A DNA stretch of 64,000 nucleotides from Cyclaneusma minus (GCA_037179335.1 JAKZHN010000009.1:992001-1056000); one strand, 5' to 3'. Numbered from the stretch's first letter, positions 1 to 10,766 are shown. Made by a program: numbers and translations. The notes: generated by a model from the sequence alone, not told the origin.

Positions 1-285
1 TATCGGGTTATTAGGAAGGGGGGAAATGGGATGGTAGAGGAGGTGGCTTGTGAGATTCCGAAGGATGAGAATGGGGTGGGACACGGGATGTTTTGGGAGG
101 CTGATGAGGTGGCGAGGTGTGTGAGGGATGGGAAATTGCAGAGTGAAGGGTTGGGCTGGGAAGAGAGTTTGGTGATTATGGAGACGATGGATGAGGTGAG
201 GAGGCAGGGGGATCTGAAGTATCCGGAGCTCATTGAGAGTGATGTTTACGACAAGGATAGCCCACTGAATCTGGGAAAGGCGTAG
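1..285 (+). CDS. Gfo/Idh/MocA-family oxidoreductase, C-terminal end (partial)
   Basis: Open in frame 1 from the first base of the window to TAG at 283-285, so this is the last ~94 residues of a gene beginning upstream. The tail has the pattern GHGMFWEADEVARCV.DGK..S.....EESLVIMETMDEVR, which I recognise from the C-terminus of fungal dimeric dihydrodiol dehydrogenase / NADP D-xylose dehydrogenase-like members of the Gfo/Idh/MocA family: the W-EAD-ARC stretch followed by a SL.IME.MDE.R helix. The Rossmann domain and catalytic lysine lie outside the window, so substrate cannot be judged. It converges on the Pcf11 gene. Confidence 0.75.
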   Translation, partial: YRVIRKGGNGMVEEVACEIPKDENGVGHGMFWEADEVARCVRDGKLQSEGLGWEESLVIMETMDEVRRQGDLKYPELIESDVYDKDSPLNLGKA

Positions 286-547
286 GGGCTGTGGGAGCTA
301 GGGGTGAGCGCTGGGAGCATCAGAACATAGAGGAAAGCACATGATACCCCTCAAGAAGATACAGCAGTCAGTTGCATGACCGGACAAATCGCGGAAAGGA
401 ATAGAATAGCTTAGAGGACACCTTCCCACTCTGTACAACAATACAGCTTATCATCCAGAAATATAAGCCACAATCCTCTCTCTTACATAATCCACAGTAA
501 TCGTAAGTCGATGTAGAGAACTAGGAGCATTAAGACAGGTCACATGA

Positions 548-569
548 CCCCCCCCCCCCCAAAAAAAAA
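548..569. repeat. C13-A9 homopolymer tract
   Basis: Thirteen consecutive C residues (548-560) run directly into nine A residues (561-569). It lies in the 3' intergenic region and probably varies in length by slippage; assembly error is also possible. Confidence 0.9.
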
Positions 570-657
570 TCGCAAAAGCTTTCCTCTAGCAGCCGAGTAG
601 CAACCTCAACAGCCTCCAAAAAATTGACTAAAGAGACAAAAGAAACCGCCAACCCAG

Positions 658-762
658 GATGCCGCGGTCCGGTATCCGGCATCGTGGTTTGGCAGGAAGA
701 AAAGCCTCTAGGGCTTTTGCTGTCCGATCGATTGAGGCCGGCCTAAAGGGGCAAACGCCCCT
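658..762. repeat. String of four perfect inverted repeats (possible structured element)
   Basis: Four self-complementary units lie within about 105 bp: arms GATGCCG (658-664) and CGGCATC (677-683); AAAAGCC (700-706) and GGCTTTT (712-718) with a 5-nt loop; the 10-bp palindrome AGGCCGGCCT (735-744); and AGGGGC (747-752) with GCCCCT (757-762) around the tetraloop AAAC. All arms are exact. There is no tRNA A/B-box pattern and no open reading frame across it. It may be a structured non-coding RNA, an mRNA 3' end element or chance in GC-rich DNA; I cannot decide. Confidence 0.5.
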
Positions 763-1468
763 GGCGGCGGTCGAACTCAGGCAAGAACTGACACTGGCGC
801 GTCAAGTCCAATCCTCAAACAGGTCGGCCACCTGACCCGTTCTCTCAGTTGCAAACTTATCCATGGACTCCTTCTGCACTTGACTACCCGACGTGAGAAT
901 TTTCGCGAGCAGAAATTCTGCCTAGCTCCGCTGCCTTCCTGTTCCCATTCCCAGTCCCTGCTTGTTTCTGCGTCCTTTTCCTTACCGCTCTTCCGTCCAA
1001 CTTCATTGATATGGCTTTGAGAGTAAGTGGCTTACCTGCCCATCTCCTCCAAAGAGCTGCAAAGCATTCATAAATCCTCCAAGGTACCTGGAAAACACAA
1101 TAAAAGAGTTTCACGTAGAGTCGTAGATCACTAGATGCAGAGTACCTAGCACGCAACGAACAAAGCCAGCCTTCCGCTCAAGCCTTTAGAATTTGGAGAA
1201 TTTTGATTTTTGGGAATTTCATTACTTCTTCTATGCTACAGGCCCACCTAGCGCCATGCTTTTAATGCACTTTAAATAGCCCCAGCCATGCAAAGAATCA
1301 ATCCGGTCGAAGCCAAAGCCAAAGCCGACCTCGAGCCTCCTCATCGTTCGCCGCCTCGAATGCAGTAAGCCCGCCACGAAACATGGCCTTCAAAGCTCCG
1401 TAGATGAACGCCGTTTTAGGTTTTGAGAACAACGCTTTTCGGAGGCCCCGCATGTGAGCCACATGCAT

Positions 1469-3829
1469 CTAAGCAGAATAGGTGTCCGACCTCGTCTTAC
1501 CCCTGAGAGCGAAATGGTCCTCCTATCACCCAATAATTAGTCTATGACACTCGCAGAACAAACACACAGAATTAAACTTACCTCAGCCTTCCTCTTGCCC
1601 AAGACCGGTTCCGGAGTAGAGCGCTGGTAAGCAGGCGTGCTGCCACCGTCCTTCTTCGCCTCGGAATGGCAACTGGCATGATAAATGCGATCACCAAGCT
1701 TCACCGCATCCATCCACACAAACTCCTGAGCATCGTCAAGCCACTTCATCTCAAACTTCTCCTGGCAGATCGGACACAGACTGTGTGCCATCGCTGGGTC
1801 GTCTGGGACGGCGAGGTAGCTTTGCTTGGGTGCGCTGGCGGCGGCGGCGGCATTGGAATCATTGCCTGTTGCACCGGAAGCGGTGAGCTGCTCAGCGTCG
1901 TTCTCGCGAGACTTGATCCAGTCCTGCATGATTTTAGTGGATTGTGACTAGAACGGTAGAGGCATATGCAATTCTTACCATTTCATCGACGAACCAGCTG
2001 CGGTGCTGACCTCGTTTCTCGGCTTCGGCCATGCGCTGGTTCACGCGGAAGTGCCAGTCGAGATGGGCTGTCTTCTTCTTCTTACCTTCTTCATCAGACT
2101 GAAAGCGTCGGCCGCATTGAGAACAAGGGGCGCCTAGTCGCTCGTACAGAGCGGATATGAGGTGTGGACGGGGGCTTCATTCAGATCAGCAGAGGTCTAG
2201 GCCACGCAGGGGTCAAACTTACATTTTCAGGGAGGCAGATGTTAGTTGCACATCATTGGGGATAGGAATTCGACCTAATGGAGGTCGTGAATTGGGCATG
2301 AGAATAGGCGTTGAGGCTGTGGGGGGCATCATTCCAGGAATAGGGGGAGCAACGCCGTTTGCTGCTGGCATCGGAGGTAGCAAACCAGCAGCTCTCAACT
2401 TCTCCAAAAGAGAGCCAGGATCTGTGGGTGGAGCTGCAATTTGTGGTGGAATGGCTGGTGGTGGTGCATATTGCAAACTTGGAGACTGCACCATGGGCAA
2501 GACCGGTTGTGGAGGAGGGGGTGTAGGAACCTGCGGTGTAGAAGACTGTCTGGCAAGTAAGGCAGCAAGTGCACCAGAAGCACCAGCACCAAGCAACGAG
2601 CTTAAAGATGGCTGTTGAGGTGCAATAGTAGCAGGAACTACAGGTGGAGGATTGACTACGGGTGGTGGTGCAGGCGCTGGCTGTACTCGACTGGAGGCCT
2701 GGGCAGCTACAGATAGTTGCGCCACTTGATCTCTGACCATAGCTAACTGATCAGGGGGCAATCGCTGGCTCGACAATATTTGTTGTAGATCCAGCAGAGC
2801 CTTCAGTCTTGTCTGAACACCGCTATTGTAGAGATTACGGGACAGCTCCTCTTTTGAAACCGCAATGAGCCTCGCAATATCATTTTGCAAGTTTTCTAAG
2901 CTAGCCTCCGGCACATTTGAGCCTTGATTCCGCTGCCATGGCGCCGAAGCGTCCGAGTTTGGTGGCACGAATCCTTGGAGTGGGGCAGCCTGCCGAGAAT
3001 TAGTATGGACACAGCCATTGGGGCAGATGAAACATACCTGTGGGGTAGGGTAGCGGTTTTGGCCGTATTGCTGGTTTCCGTAGGGTTGAGGGTTACCATT
3101 GGGAGGGTACTGCGAAGTAGGGTATCCAGGAGGGAACTGGGGCGCATTGGACGCAGCACGCATGCCATTGGGTGGTGTTGGAGTGTCGCGATAGGGTGTG
3201 GCGATCGGTCTACCACCGCGGCTTTGCATGTTCTGTCTTGCATATTCCTGTTCTCTTTGGATAGCAGCAGTGCGAGCCCTGATCAGCGCATTCTCGATCG
3301 GCTTTGTGACGTCTGCGGGAAACACAGGGCGAGTGTCCATCGATCCAGGCACGGGCTCCTTCCAGGTCTTCAACATCTCCTCCATCTTCTTTCGGGTGTT
3401 GGTGTCGACCAGGGCATATGCTTCCATGAAGGTCTGGTAGAGGCCGCGGCCAAAGAACAATGTGTAGGGGGTTCCGACATTCTTGACGATCGAGTCGAGC
3501 ACGTAGAAAGCTGGGAGCTTCTTCACCGGAGCAACCTGAAAGCTGTGAGTAAATGTTCAAAATCAGAATTAAATGGGTGCATTTGTGTGGGATTGTAAGG
3601 AAAGACAGCTAGATTGGATCTAGCAGACACATAATACTTCAGAAAGAAAGTAAAACCCTACCCGTTTGATGTGATCCTTCAGGGCCTCGGAGATGGCCAG
3701 CGCATGTTCATTGTTCTCTTTGGCGATGACTGTCAAATTGCTGATTTCATAGCGCGAGTTCATGTTCAGGTCCTCGAGAGCCCGCTTGTAGTCCTCAGCG
3801 ACCTCGTCGGAGTGGCTGCCGTAAGACAT
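1469..3829 (-). CDS. pcf11: Pcf11, mRNA 3'-end cleavage factor IA subunit
   Basis: Six exons join in phase: 3829-3662, 3535-3038, 2989-2223, 2174-1979, 1923-1582, 1522-1469, giving 674 residues. The N-terminus is the CTD-interacting domain (residues about 8-140; NSRYEISNLTVIAKEN, then APVKKLPAFYVLDSIVKNVG), which binds Ser2-phosphorylated RNA polymerase II CTD. A Pro/Gln-rich middle follows. The C-terminal part has the Clp1-binding/zinc region: LKIPRPHLISALYERL, C-x2-C (CSQCGRRF), HLDWHFRVNQRMAEAEKRG, then a second finger CPICQEKF...HASC. Introns are 126, 48, 48, 55 and 59 nt. The start chosen is the first ATG in the CID frame (MSYGSHSDEV). The protein acts in nuclear pre-mRNA cleavage/polyadenylation and transcription termination. 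The second intron is a multiple of three and open. Confidence 0.93.
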
Positions 3830-4417
3830 GATGGGCAAGCAAACGGTGAGAAGATGGAAGAAAGCTGTCCAGGGAGGTAAGACGAAGCGCGAAAGCTTGC
3901 AAAGAAGAAACGCGAAAGCAGAAGACTTTTGGCGTGGTGAAGATGCGACTGGGGCAGAACGATCCACTTCAGGCTTTCTCAATCAACAAACTAGCTAGGT
4001 CCAGGCACACATGTTCACACTGAGTGGGAACTAGAAGTCTTTATTTGATGATGGCCCGCCTCCAGGCCAGCAGATCCTCCTTGCGCCTCCACTGAGCAGT
4101 CCGCCAGACAGGCGCTTGTGATCTGCTTCACTCCAGTTCAGAGCCGTCTCACCACGTCAGTCTTGAGTGCCGGCGATTGTCGCAGGGAGCCGTCGATAGG
4201 TCGTCTGGGGAGGTTCAAAGGGTCGATTGGCTTGCGCGGATGCGCCGAGTCGGTAGATGCTGGCTTAAGGTGGTGAAGAGCTCGAAAATCTTCGTAGTGG
4301 TCGTGGTTGCTTGGTGGCTGGAGGTTGGAAGCTCTCCATGCATGATTCGCGACAAAGGCCTTCCGGCGTCGAGCTACGTCGCTTAGATAAGCACCCACTA
4401 AGGCCGAGAAAGGCTTA

Positions 4418-4442
4418 GCTGCCGCACTAGCTTAGCGGCAGC
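4418..4442. repeat. Inverted repeat, 8-bp perfect arms
   Basis: GCTGCCGC (4418-4425) is repeated in inverted form as GCGGCAGC (4435-4442) around a 9-nt loop; AGGC and GCCT just outside could extend the stem. It sits immediately upstream of a CT-rich promoter-like tract on the plus strand. Confidence 0.6.
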
Positions 4443-4623
4443 CTCGTTCGATACTGGTACTTTCTCCTCTCCTTGCTCCCCTCTTCCTCTTCTCTTCTTT
4501 TCCCCAGCTCTGTCAGTCTGCCCCAATCCACCCCCAACTTGCGGCCTCTGCTAACAATGCTTCAGCTTTGCCTTTTGGCTTAGATCAAGTGTAGTATCTG
4601 TTCTTTTCAGTTTAATCTCTGAA

Positions 4624-5301
4624 ATGGGTCTACGGACCCTATCAATGATTATACTTATTTTTGTCACCAGTCGTGGACATCTGGAGCTTGCTCTATGTTC
4701 ACGACACTGTGTTCCTGGTCTTTCACTGCTTCCAGGCAACGCGAACATCTTTTCATCGAGTGCTTGGCTCGCGAGCTGGGACTTGAAGAAGAGTTCACTT
4801 GAGAATCATTTGGATCTGGATGCTGGTCTGTTGCGACCAGGCTTGCTGCGCATAACAATCCGATCTGCTTGGGTTTGCGATGCTGGACGCGCAAATCCGC
4901 GAGCTCTGAAGCTGTTCTGGACGCTGGACACGACCGATGGCTGCTTTGTCTTTGCTACGGGACTTGCAACGAGATTTCCACAACACACTCGACAGTCGGC
5001 GCGAAAAGCAATGAGTGAGATCTTGAATGCTGGAGCTTTCTGGTACCATTATTGCAACCAGATCATCATTGGCGCTCCGTCTGCTTCTGGTAATTCACTA
5101 CTTGACCTGTCCTCATCACTTCGACACTTCACAAGAAGCGCAATCCAAGAAACATCAAGACTGTTTGTCACGACCACAGACATCCAGCTCGATGCCAAAC
5201 GGTTTGGCACGCTACGACTCGCCTTCACTGGCCACATTCCCATGGAGTTAATTCAGTCGTCTCAGCTTGGCAGGACAAACTCTGGTCTTGACATGCAATA
5301 A
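4624..5301 (+). CDS. Doubtful open reading frame, hypothetical protein (225 codons)
   Basis: This intronless ATG-to-stop frame of 225 codons follows a CT-rich tract (about 4455-4510) that could mark a promoter. The N-terminal ~17 residues are hydrophobic (MGLRTLSMIILIFV), so a signal anchor is conceivable, but I recognise no domain, and other frames through the same DNA are also fairly open. It may be an orphan gene or chance. Confidence 0.2.
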   Translation: MGLRTLSMIILIFVTSRGHLELALCSRHCVPGLSLLPGNANIFSSSAWLASWDLKKSSLENHLDLDAGLLRPGLLRITIRSAWVCDAGRANPRALKLFWTLDTTDGCFVFATGLATRFPQHTRQSARKAMSEILNAGAFWYHYCNQIIIGAPSASGNSLLDLSSSLRHFTRSAIQETSRLFVTTTDIQLDAKRFGTLRLAFTGHIPMELIQSSQLGRTNSGLDMQ

Positions 5302-5640
5302 TACCATGAGTTTAATAACATTTTCACAAATTTTAATGAACCAGAGTTAGAGGAGCAGTTCAGGGACTTGCAAAGGGGACTCTCATTTCGATGGCTGGTA
5401 CTGTGAGAGGGACAGCGGGGTATCTAATGCACATGAAGTGCGAATGACAGCCACCCAAACTCCGACGCTCATGCCAGTATGTACAGAAAGAGAAGAACGA
5501 ACGGAAGTACGACCCCATCAACACCTGGAGACGACAAAACCACAAAGCAGAAAGAAACAACCACAACAGAATCAGCGTCGCCACCCACCCCATCAAAGCA
5601 GACCACCCCACCCCACCACAAACAGACCACCACCCACCCC

Positions 5641-7489
5641 CTAAACTTTAGCATAGAACAATAAGTAAGCAGCCCAATCATCGTCATCGCCGCCCACCCA
5701 GCTCAACGATTTCTCCTCATCAATCTTTCGAGGTCTCTGTGCGTCGTTGAACAGGTACCAGTCATCATCTTCACCATCCACATTTGCCATTGCCATGTAA
5801 TGGCCACATCCAGACTCTCCGAAATGGCCAACCACCCCGATCAGCTTATATTGAGCTGACATCCCCTCAACACCCAAATGCGCACCTAGGTCCAACTCAG
5901 CGTCATACTCCATGAGGCTTGAATCTTTGACGGTATAACCCGTGCCACGCATGTTGTAGGCGATGTTGAAGCGCTTGAGCTGGACCGTGAGGATCTCTGG
6001 AGCGAAAACAATCTTGCGCTCGCGGTGCTTGTCACTGATGACCTTGCAATGGTCACAGCGATGACCGTGTATCTTCTCAACGAAATACTGCTTGATGGCG
6101 TCGGTGAAGTCTTCGTCGAGAGGGACAGCAAGAATGGGTTCACGGTCTTCGGGGCCGTGCGAGACGTAGCCACAGCGGGGGCAGGCAAGTGATGATTGGA
6201 GGACAGCAGACTGCTGGGAAAAGAGTCGGTCGAGGGGGCCACTGGGGAGCTCGGTCGAAATGGCAGAGTAGAGCCATCCCAAGAGCTCTTCAGGATCTGC
6301 TTGTTGCCTGGTCTTGGCCGGCTTGAAGCCGCGTTGCAACAGCAATTTCTGGAAGGAGATGACCTGGTCGTTGAAAGCTCGGATGTCGGTGCTCTCCCAG
6401 TAGAGGGAGAAGAGCAGTCGCAACTCGCAGGTCAAACACGTAACGCCCTTGTCCATAACGCCTAAGAAAGACAGTTAGTACTCAGCCGATCATCCAGTTT
6501 TGAACATGATTTGGGGGAGGAATCAGCTACTTACAGTCATGCTGCTGGTGCTCATCAAAAAAGAAGTTGACGAGGCCAGGGGAATGCAGCAAAGCCTGGT
6601 ATAGGCTGTTCCGATAACATTGATTCATGGGGTTCCCTATGCCTTTCTGTGCGGCAATACGGAAACTGCGTCGGGGTACCGGTTTCTTGACCCTGGACGC
6701 CAAACGAAGTCTCTCGGAAACCGAGACATTGCCACGCATCCGAGATTTGATGCCAGAGGGGTTCGCCAGCAAATCTTTGGCGGTGATACCTGCATATTTC
6801 AGGCCGCGAATGTTGGATAATGATTCCAGTTCCGCAGAAAACTTGGAAGAGCAGGAAGGGGGTGCCGCGGAGGGGGACTTGGCGGCGGAGGAGGACTTGA
6901 CAGCAGAAGCTTTGACGGTGGAGGCGAGAGAAGTTGGCGAATCAGGGGTAGGAGCGCTAGAGACAACGGACTCGGGGCCCTTGTTCTGCGAACGTGTCCT
7001 AGCCATCTTTCGAAGTCTTTTCTTCTTTCTGGAGGATGTTTCTGCGTGTAGCGGAGGATTTTTGAGTCGAAGAGGGAGCTTGGGAGCGGTGCGATTTCTC
7101 GAGGAAGACAAGTTCTCTTTGAACTGATATGCGTGCGGGGAGTTCGAAGGACGATTTTGGATCGAAAAAGAAGCTTTGAACGAAGAAAGAGTTCTGGGGT
7201 TGACAGAAAAGGGCTTTTTCGAAGTGTGAATCTGAAGAGGTGAAGGTCGGGGAGGAAGGGAGGAAGTCAGGTAAGGTTGGATATCTGACTTCTGCGCGGC
7301 CATTGTCCACATTGTCCCCATTGTAGCTATTTTAGCTCGCTTCGCGCCAATGCTCTTTGACAATGGGGATGGATGGCTGTTCTGGCGAAGCTCAAGGGGA
7401 GCATTGTGGTTTGGCGCGGACGCGGCCCCCTTCCAGCGCTTAGCATTCTTTCCTCCGACGAAGGACATCTTCCGTTTGTTGCGTGACAT
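5641..7489 (-). CDS. Ubiquitin carboxyl-terminal hydrolase (USP/C19 family)
   Basis: Two exons, 7489-6535 and 6461-5641, are separated by a 73-nt intron (donor GTAAGT, branch TACTAAC, acceptor TTAG) that splits a Cys codon; product 591 residues. Residues 1-~270 are basic and Ser/Pro-rich, probably disordered and possibly nuclear. The catalytic core begins with a Cys box around Cys291 (GNPMNQCYRNSLYQALLHSP), continues through two C-x2-C pairs (CPRCG, CDHC) that form the usual USP zinc ribbon, the QLKRF motif, and the His box ending at His539 (GHYMAMANVDG, followed by W.LFNDA). It removes ubiquitin from proteins. The Cys box departs from the canonical GNTC form but keeps the nucleophile and the following Asn. 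The exact orthologue is not identified. Confidence 0.88.
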
Positions 7490-8760
7490 TGTGGGCGATG
7501 TTTGCTGCGATCAACGAAATGCGGAGAAGGTTGTAAGTTTTCCGGAGACCGCAGGCTTAGATATAGGTTGGCGCAGACGGGTGCTCGCTAAAGTTCCAAG
7601 CGCAGGACAACGGAGATCTCTGAATCATGCCCTGGAACAATGCTGAGCCGAAGACACCGAGAGAAATGCTTCCGATAGTCGCAGCCGATTCCCGTGATTT
7701 CAGGCGGAGTGTTGAATTCCTCGTGAGTCCGTCAAATGTGATGTTGGATGTAGAAGACGGGCGTCTCGCTACAGCACCAGCCAATGCAACTCAGAAATAT
7801 TCTGTGCAACGAAAAAAAAGCATTCGACTTCCAGATGCATGTATAAACGATGAATCTCCCACTCAGATTCCAGATTCCACTCAAACTTGCCAGCTCGGCA
7901 CGGAGTTGACCTCGAGATCCTTTTTTCCGAGGTTGTGGTCCTGAAGTCCAGAAAGGATCGGCCGCGTCGAATTTTGGTTTTGGTCCCTGCCAAGGAAACG
8001 CACAAAAATTGCAGAAGATGCGAAAAACCAGGGGCCAAAGCACAGCAACATAAACGGGATGTTCGAACACCTTCGCCCGTCGCCGCAATGCGCAGAGACA
8101 CAAGTAGTAAAGGGGATTAATGCTCAGCACAGCTCCCTACCGCACTGATCACTTCCATGTGCTCTTCCAGAGTCCACCGCGTTTTTCTTCTCGAGTCGCG
8201 CTGGCGACGTCAGATGAACCTTGGAGAAAAAAAAACTTCCGGGTCGAGCCTAAGGTACGAGCGCCGGCTGCCGCAACCGAAAAAACGCGCCCCCGTGTCA
8301 AAATCCCTGTCGAGAGCTCATGCGGATCGGAAAAAGCTGAAATCTGTGGAACTCCGATGAATGGCCAGCCAATCGTATGACTCAGAAGTGAGACCCTAAC
8401 CGCGAGTGATGAAGATCTGGGACTGGCGCTTCACCAGCCTTTCTGCAAGAGCGGGAACGCGAGGAGACAGACGCGGGGTCCGGACTTAAGAACACCACCA
8501 CCGACGACGCCACGCTGGATGGGGCGAAGAGGATAGATTGGGACGAGGAGGCATCACAAGACGCAGCGTAACTGAGTACAAGTGGAAAGAGCAGCAGGAG
8601 TCCGGGACGGAGGCCAGCTGGGGACTGCATGAGCTTATATTGACGACATGTTACACAGAGGGCTGTGAACGAGAGGACTTTGTAAGGATTGTGAGGATTG
8701 TGAGGATATATAAGTGATGTCCCAGTTGTTGTTCGGGAGTGAAGATAAGATGCTGACAGG
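7490..8760. other. Divergent promoter region, USP / Trm9
   Basis: About 1.27 kb between divergently transcribed genes. Minus-strand frames of up to 132 codons occur but have no recognisable content. Next to the plus-strand gene there is a short direct repeat of GGATTGTGA (about 8685-8703) and a TATA element at 8707-8713. Confidence 0.5.
8707..8713 (+). promoter_or_regulatory. TATA-like element upstream of the Trm9 gene
   Basis: TATATAA lies 54 bp upstream of the first in-frame ATG (8761), preceded by tandem GGATTGTGA units. A start site about 30 bp downstream would leave a very short leader for the 8761 ATG and a ~110-nt leader for the next in-frame ATG at 8848. Confidence 0.4.
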
Positions 8761-9822
8761 TTGCAGAATATCGTGACTTCGGCAAGTCCTTCGGGTCAAG
8801 AGGAGCCCAGACCTCACACTCCTCCGAGGAGTAACAAGGACACCACGATGGACGGTCCCAAGGATTTATACGCTCCTAAGGACTCACATGATCCTGCCGA
8901 CTCGGACAAACCCGAGAGACCAAATGATTCTGAAAAGCCACACGAAGCCAAGGACTCAGATGATCCTAAAAACGCAAACCAGGCCGAAACCTCGGGCAAC
9001 CCCAACGATTCGCCCTCTCAACCAACCTCCCCCCTCTCAGCAGCAGCCTACGAAACCACCCACGTCCACACAGTCTACGAACAAATAGCCCCCCACTTCT
9101 CCTCCACCCGCTACAAGCCCTGGCCACTAATCCGCTCCTTCCTGCTCTCCCTCCCCCCCGGCTCCATCGGTCTCGACGTCGGCTGCGGCAATGGCAAGTA
9201 CCTCCTCGTCAACCCCGACATCTATCTAATCGGTTCCGACCGCTCAGCCAACCTCGTTGGTATTGCCAGAAATTCCGTGCACAGCAGCACCGCTCCGTCT
9301 CCTCCTGTTTCAGTTTCCCAGAATGATGAAAAGGATAAGGAAACGGAAATCAAAGCAGAGGATGGAGATGGAAATGGAGAAATGAAGAGATTGATGAACG
9401 ACGTAGCAATAGCAGACGGCCTATCCATCCCCCACCCCACCTCCCGTTTCGACTTCGCAATCTGCGTAGCAGTAGTCCACCACCTCTCCACGCGCACCCG
9501 CCGCCAAGAAGCCATACGCGAGCTCCTCCGCCCCCTGAAACCAAACGGGAAAGCACTAGTCTACGTCTGGGCATTAGAGCAAGGCGGTAGTAGGAGAGGC
9601 TGGGATGAAAGCAACGAGCAAGATGTCATGGTGCCGTGGGTCATGAAGACAAAAAAGAAGGATTTGAAAGAAGGAGAGGCGCAGGAGAAGGTGTTTCAGA
9701 GGTTTTATCATCTTTATCGGAAGGGGGAGTTGGAGGAGGATGTGAGGGAGGTGGGGGGAGTGGTGTTGGAGGGGGGCTATGAGAGGGATAATTGGTGGGT
9801 TATTGCTACGAATGGGGAGTGA
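8761..9822 (+). CDS. trm9: tRNA (carboxymethyluridine(34)-5-O)-methyltransferase, Trm9-like
   Basis: Single exon, 353 codons. Residues ~97-353 form a class I SAM-dependent methyltransferase of the Trm9/ALKBH8 type: YETTHVHTVYEQIAPHFSSTRYKPWP at the N-edge, SAM motif I GLDVGCGNGKYL (137-148), GSDRS, VAIADGLSIP, and FDFAICVAVVHHLST with GKALVYVWALEQ. In yeast Trm9 with Trm112 makes mcm5U/mcm5s2U at the tRNA wobble base, fine-tuning decoding of AA- and AG-ending codons. An acidic linker (about 165-210) is inserted in the fold. The N-terminal ~90 residues are low-complexity with repeated KDSxDP-like units and are not part of the enzyme; translation could instead begin at Met30 (8848). Confidence 0.9.
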   Translation: MQNIVTSASPSGQEEPRPHTPPRSNKDTTMDGPKDLYAPKDSHDPADSDKPERPNDSEKPHEAKDSDDPKNANQAETSGNPNDSPSQPTSPLSAAAYETTHVHTVYEQIAPHFSSTRYKPWPLIRSFLLSLPPGSIGLDVGCGNGKYLLVNPDIYLIGSDRSANLVGIARNSVHSSTAPSPPVSVSQNDEKDKETEIKAEDGDGNGEMKRLMNDVAIADGLSIPHPTSRFDFAICVAVVHHLSTRTRRQEAIRELLRPLKPNGKALVYVWALEQGGSRRGWDESNEQDVMVPWVMKTKKKDLKEGEAQEKVFQRFYHLYRKGELEEDVREVGGVVLEGGYERDNWWVIATNGE

Positions 9823-10766
9823 GAGGAGGCTGGGCATGGGCTGGGGATGCAGACAAGGACGTAGTTGTCTTCTTGGCTCAAGCTGGCTCCATTCGGAGGC
9901 CGGTGTGAGTCGAGAGAATCGAAGGACATTGGGACACCAGTGAACAGAGACAAAGCTGAGCGAGATCCGAGGTAAACTTGTTCGGATCGTTACTCTTTTT
10001 GGGAAACAGTCCGGCAAACGCAAGATTTTCTATCTTCGGATCCAACTCGCATGCCGCTCCAACGCGCGTGGGCGAGACGAAGCATCCTGGACACATGAGC
10101 TGAAGTCGACCGTGTTTTGCGAGATTTTGCGATACAACGTTGAGGAGCAGGGAAGACTCAACCCAGGGAAAGCCCAACCGACTTCCACAAATAACCTCAC
10201 GCATTCGCTACCCTTTTCTAGACACGGCGCAAAATGCCCGTCAACGTGGAGCATGGATGACAGACAGTAGATGATGCGAGAGATGTGGTTGATATGAAAT
10301 CAAAACTGTCGATCACTCAAACAGACTTCGTTCTTCTTACAATGATGTATGATGGGGGTCAAAGCACACACACGCCAACGAACCCCTTCGAACAACCCGT
10401 TTTTCCAGATCCCGGTGCCGATCAGATCGATCAGATAATGCATGAAACCCCATTCCCACCCCCACATCGCGGCCCAGCCCTAACACCGCCTCCACACAAC
10501 GTCAAAATAACTTGAAGCAAGCCCGCGCGTGTGACGGGATTTATTTGCTCAACTTGGACATTTCCGCGGCGGACCGTCAAAACCACCCCACCCGTGGCTA
10601 TGCTTGCCCTGCACCATAAAAGCACCAAAACGCCGTTTCTGTGTTCTCAGGTATTTTTGGGTCATGTTGCGGTCGTCTCATAACATAAATCATGCCGTCA
10701 AACGCCTCGCTTCTCATATTTGTCGTGTTCTATTTTTGCTCCCCTTGGCCTCGCGTCCTCCTGCCC
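9823..10766. other. Intergenic region, no feature seen
   Basis: About 0.94 kb between the convergent 3' ends of Trm9 and the Myb gene. Open frames here are short or are shadows, and I see no RNA gene or repeat. Confidence 0.5.

Larger units (their letters stand above)
286..1468. other. Intergenic region with hairpin string and homopolymer tract
   Basis: About 1.2 kb between the convergent ends of the oxidoreductase and Pcf11. I see no credible coding region; the 90-codon open frame at 884-1156 (-) has no recognisable motif. The stretch does hold a run of 13 C followed by 9 A (548-569) and a series of perfect inverted repeats at 658-762, listed separately. Confidence 0.6.
3830..5640. other. 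Intergenic region between Pcf11 5' end and the USP 3' end
   Basis: It contains the Pcf11 promoter side, an 8-bp-arm hairpin at 4418-4442, a pyrimidine-rich tract at about 4455-4510 of the type that precedes fungal transcription starts, and one long plus-strand open frame (4624-5301, listed as doubtful). Nothing else is supported. Confidence 0.5.

Noticed and set aside
884..1156. 90-codon minus-strand frame
   Set aside because: No motif, no intron-joined continuation; biased by Arg/Lys codons in GC-rich intergenic DNA.
2157..3598. Long plus-strand frames across Pcf11
   Set aside because: Shadows of the Pcf11 exons, which have domains and consistent splice sites on the other strand.
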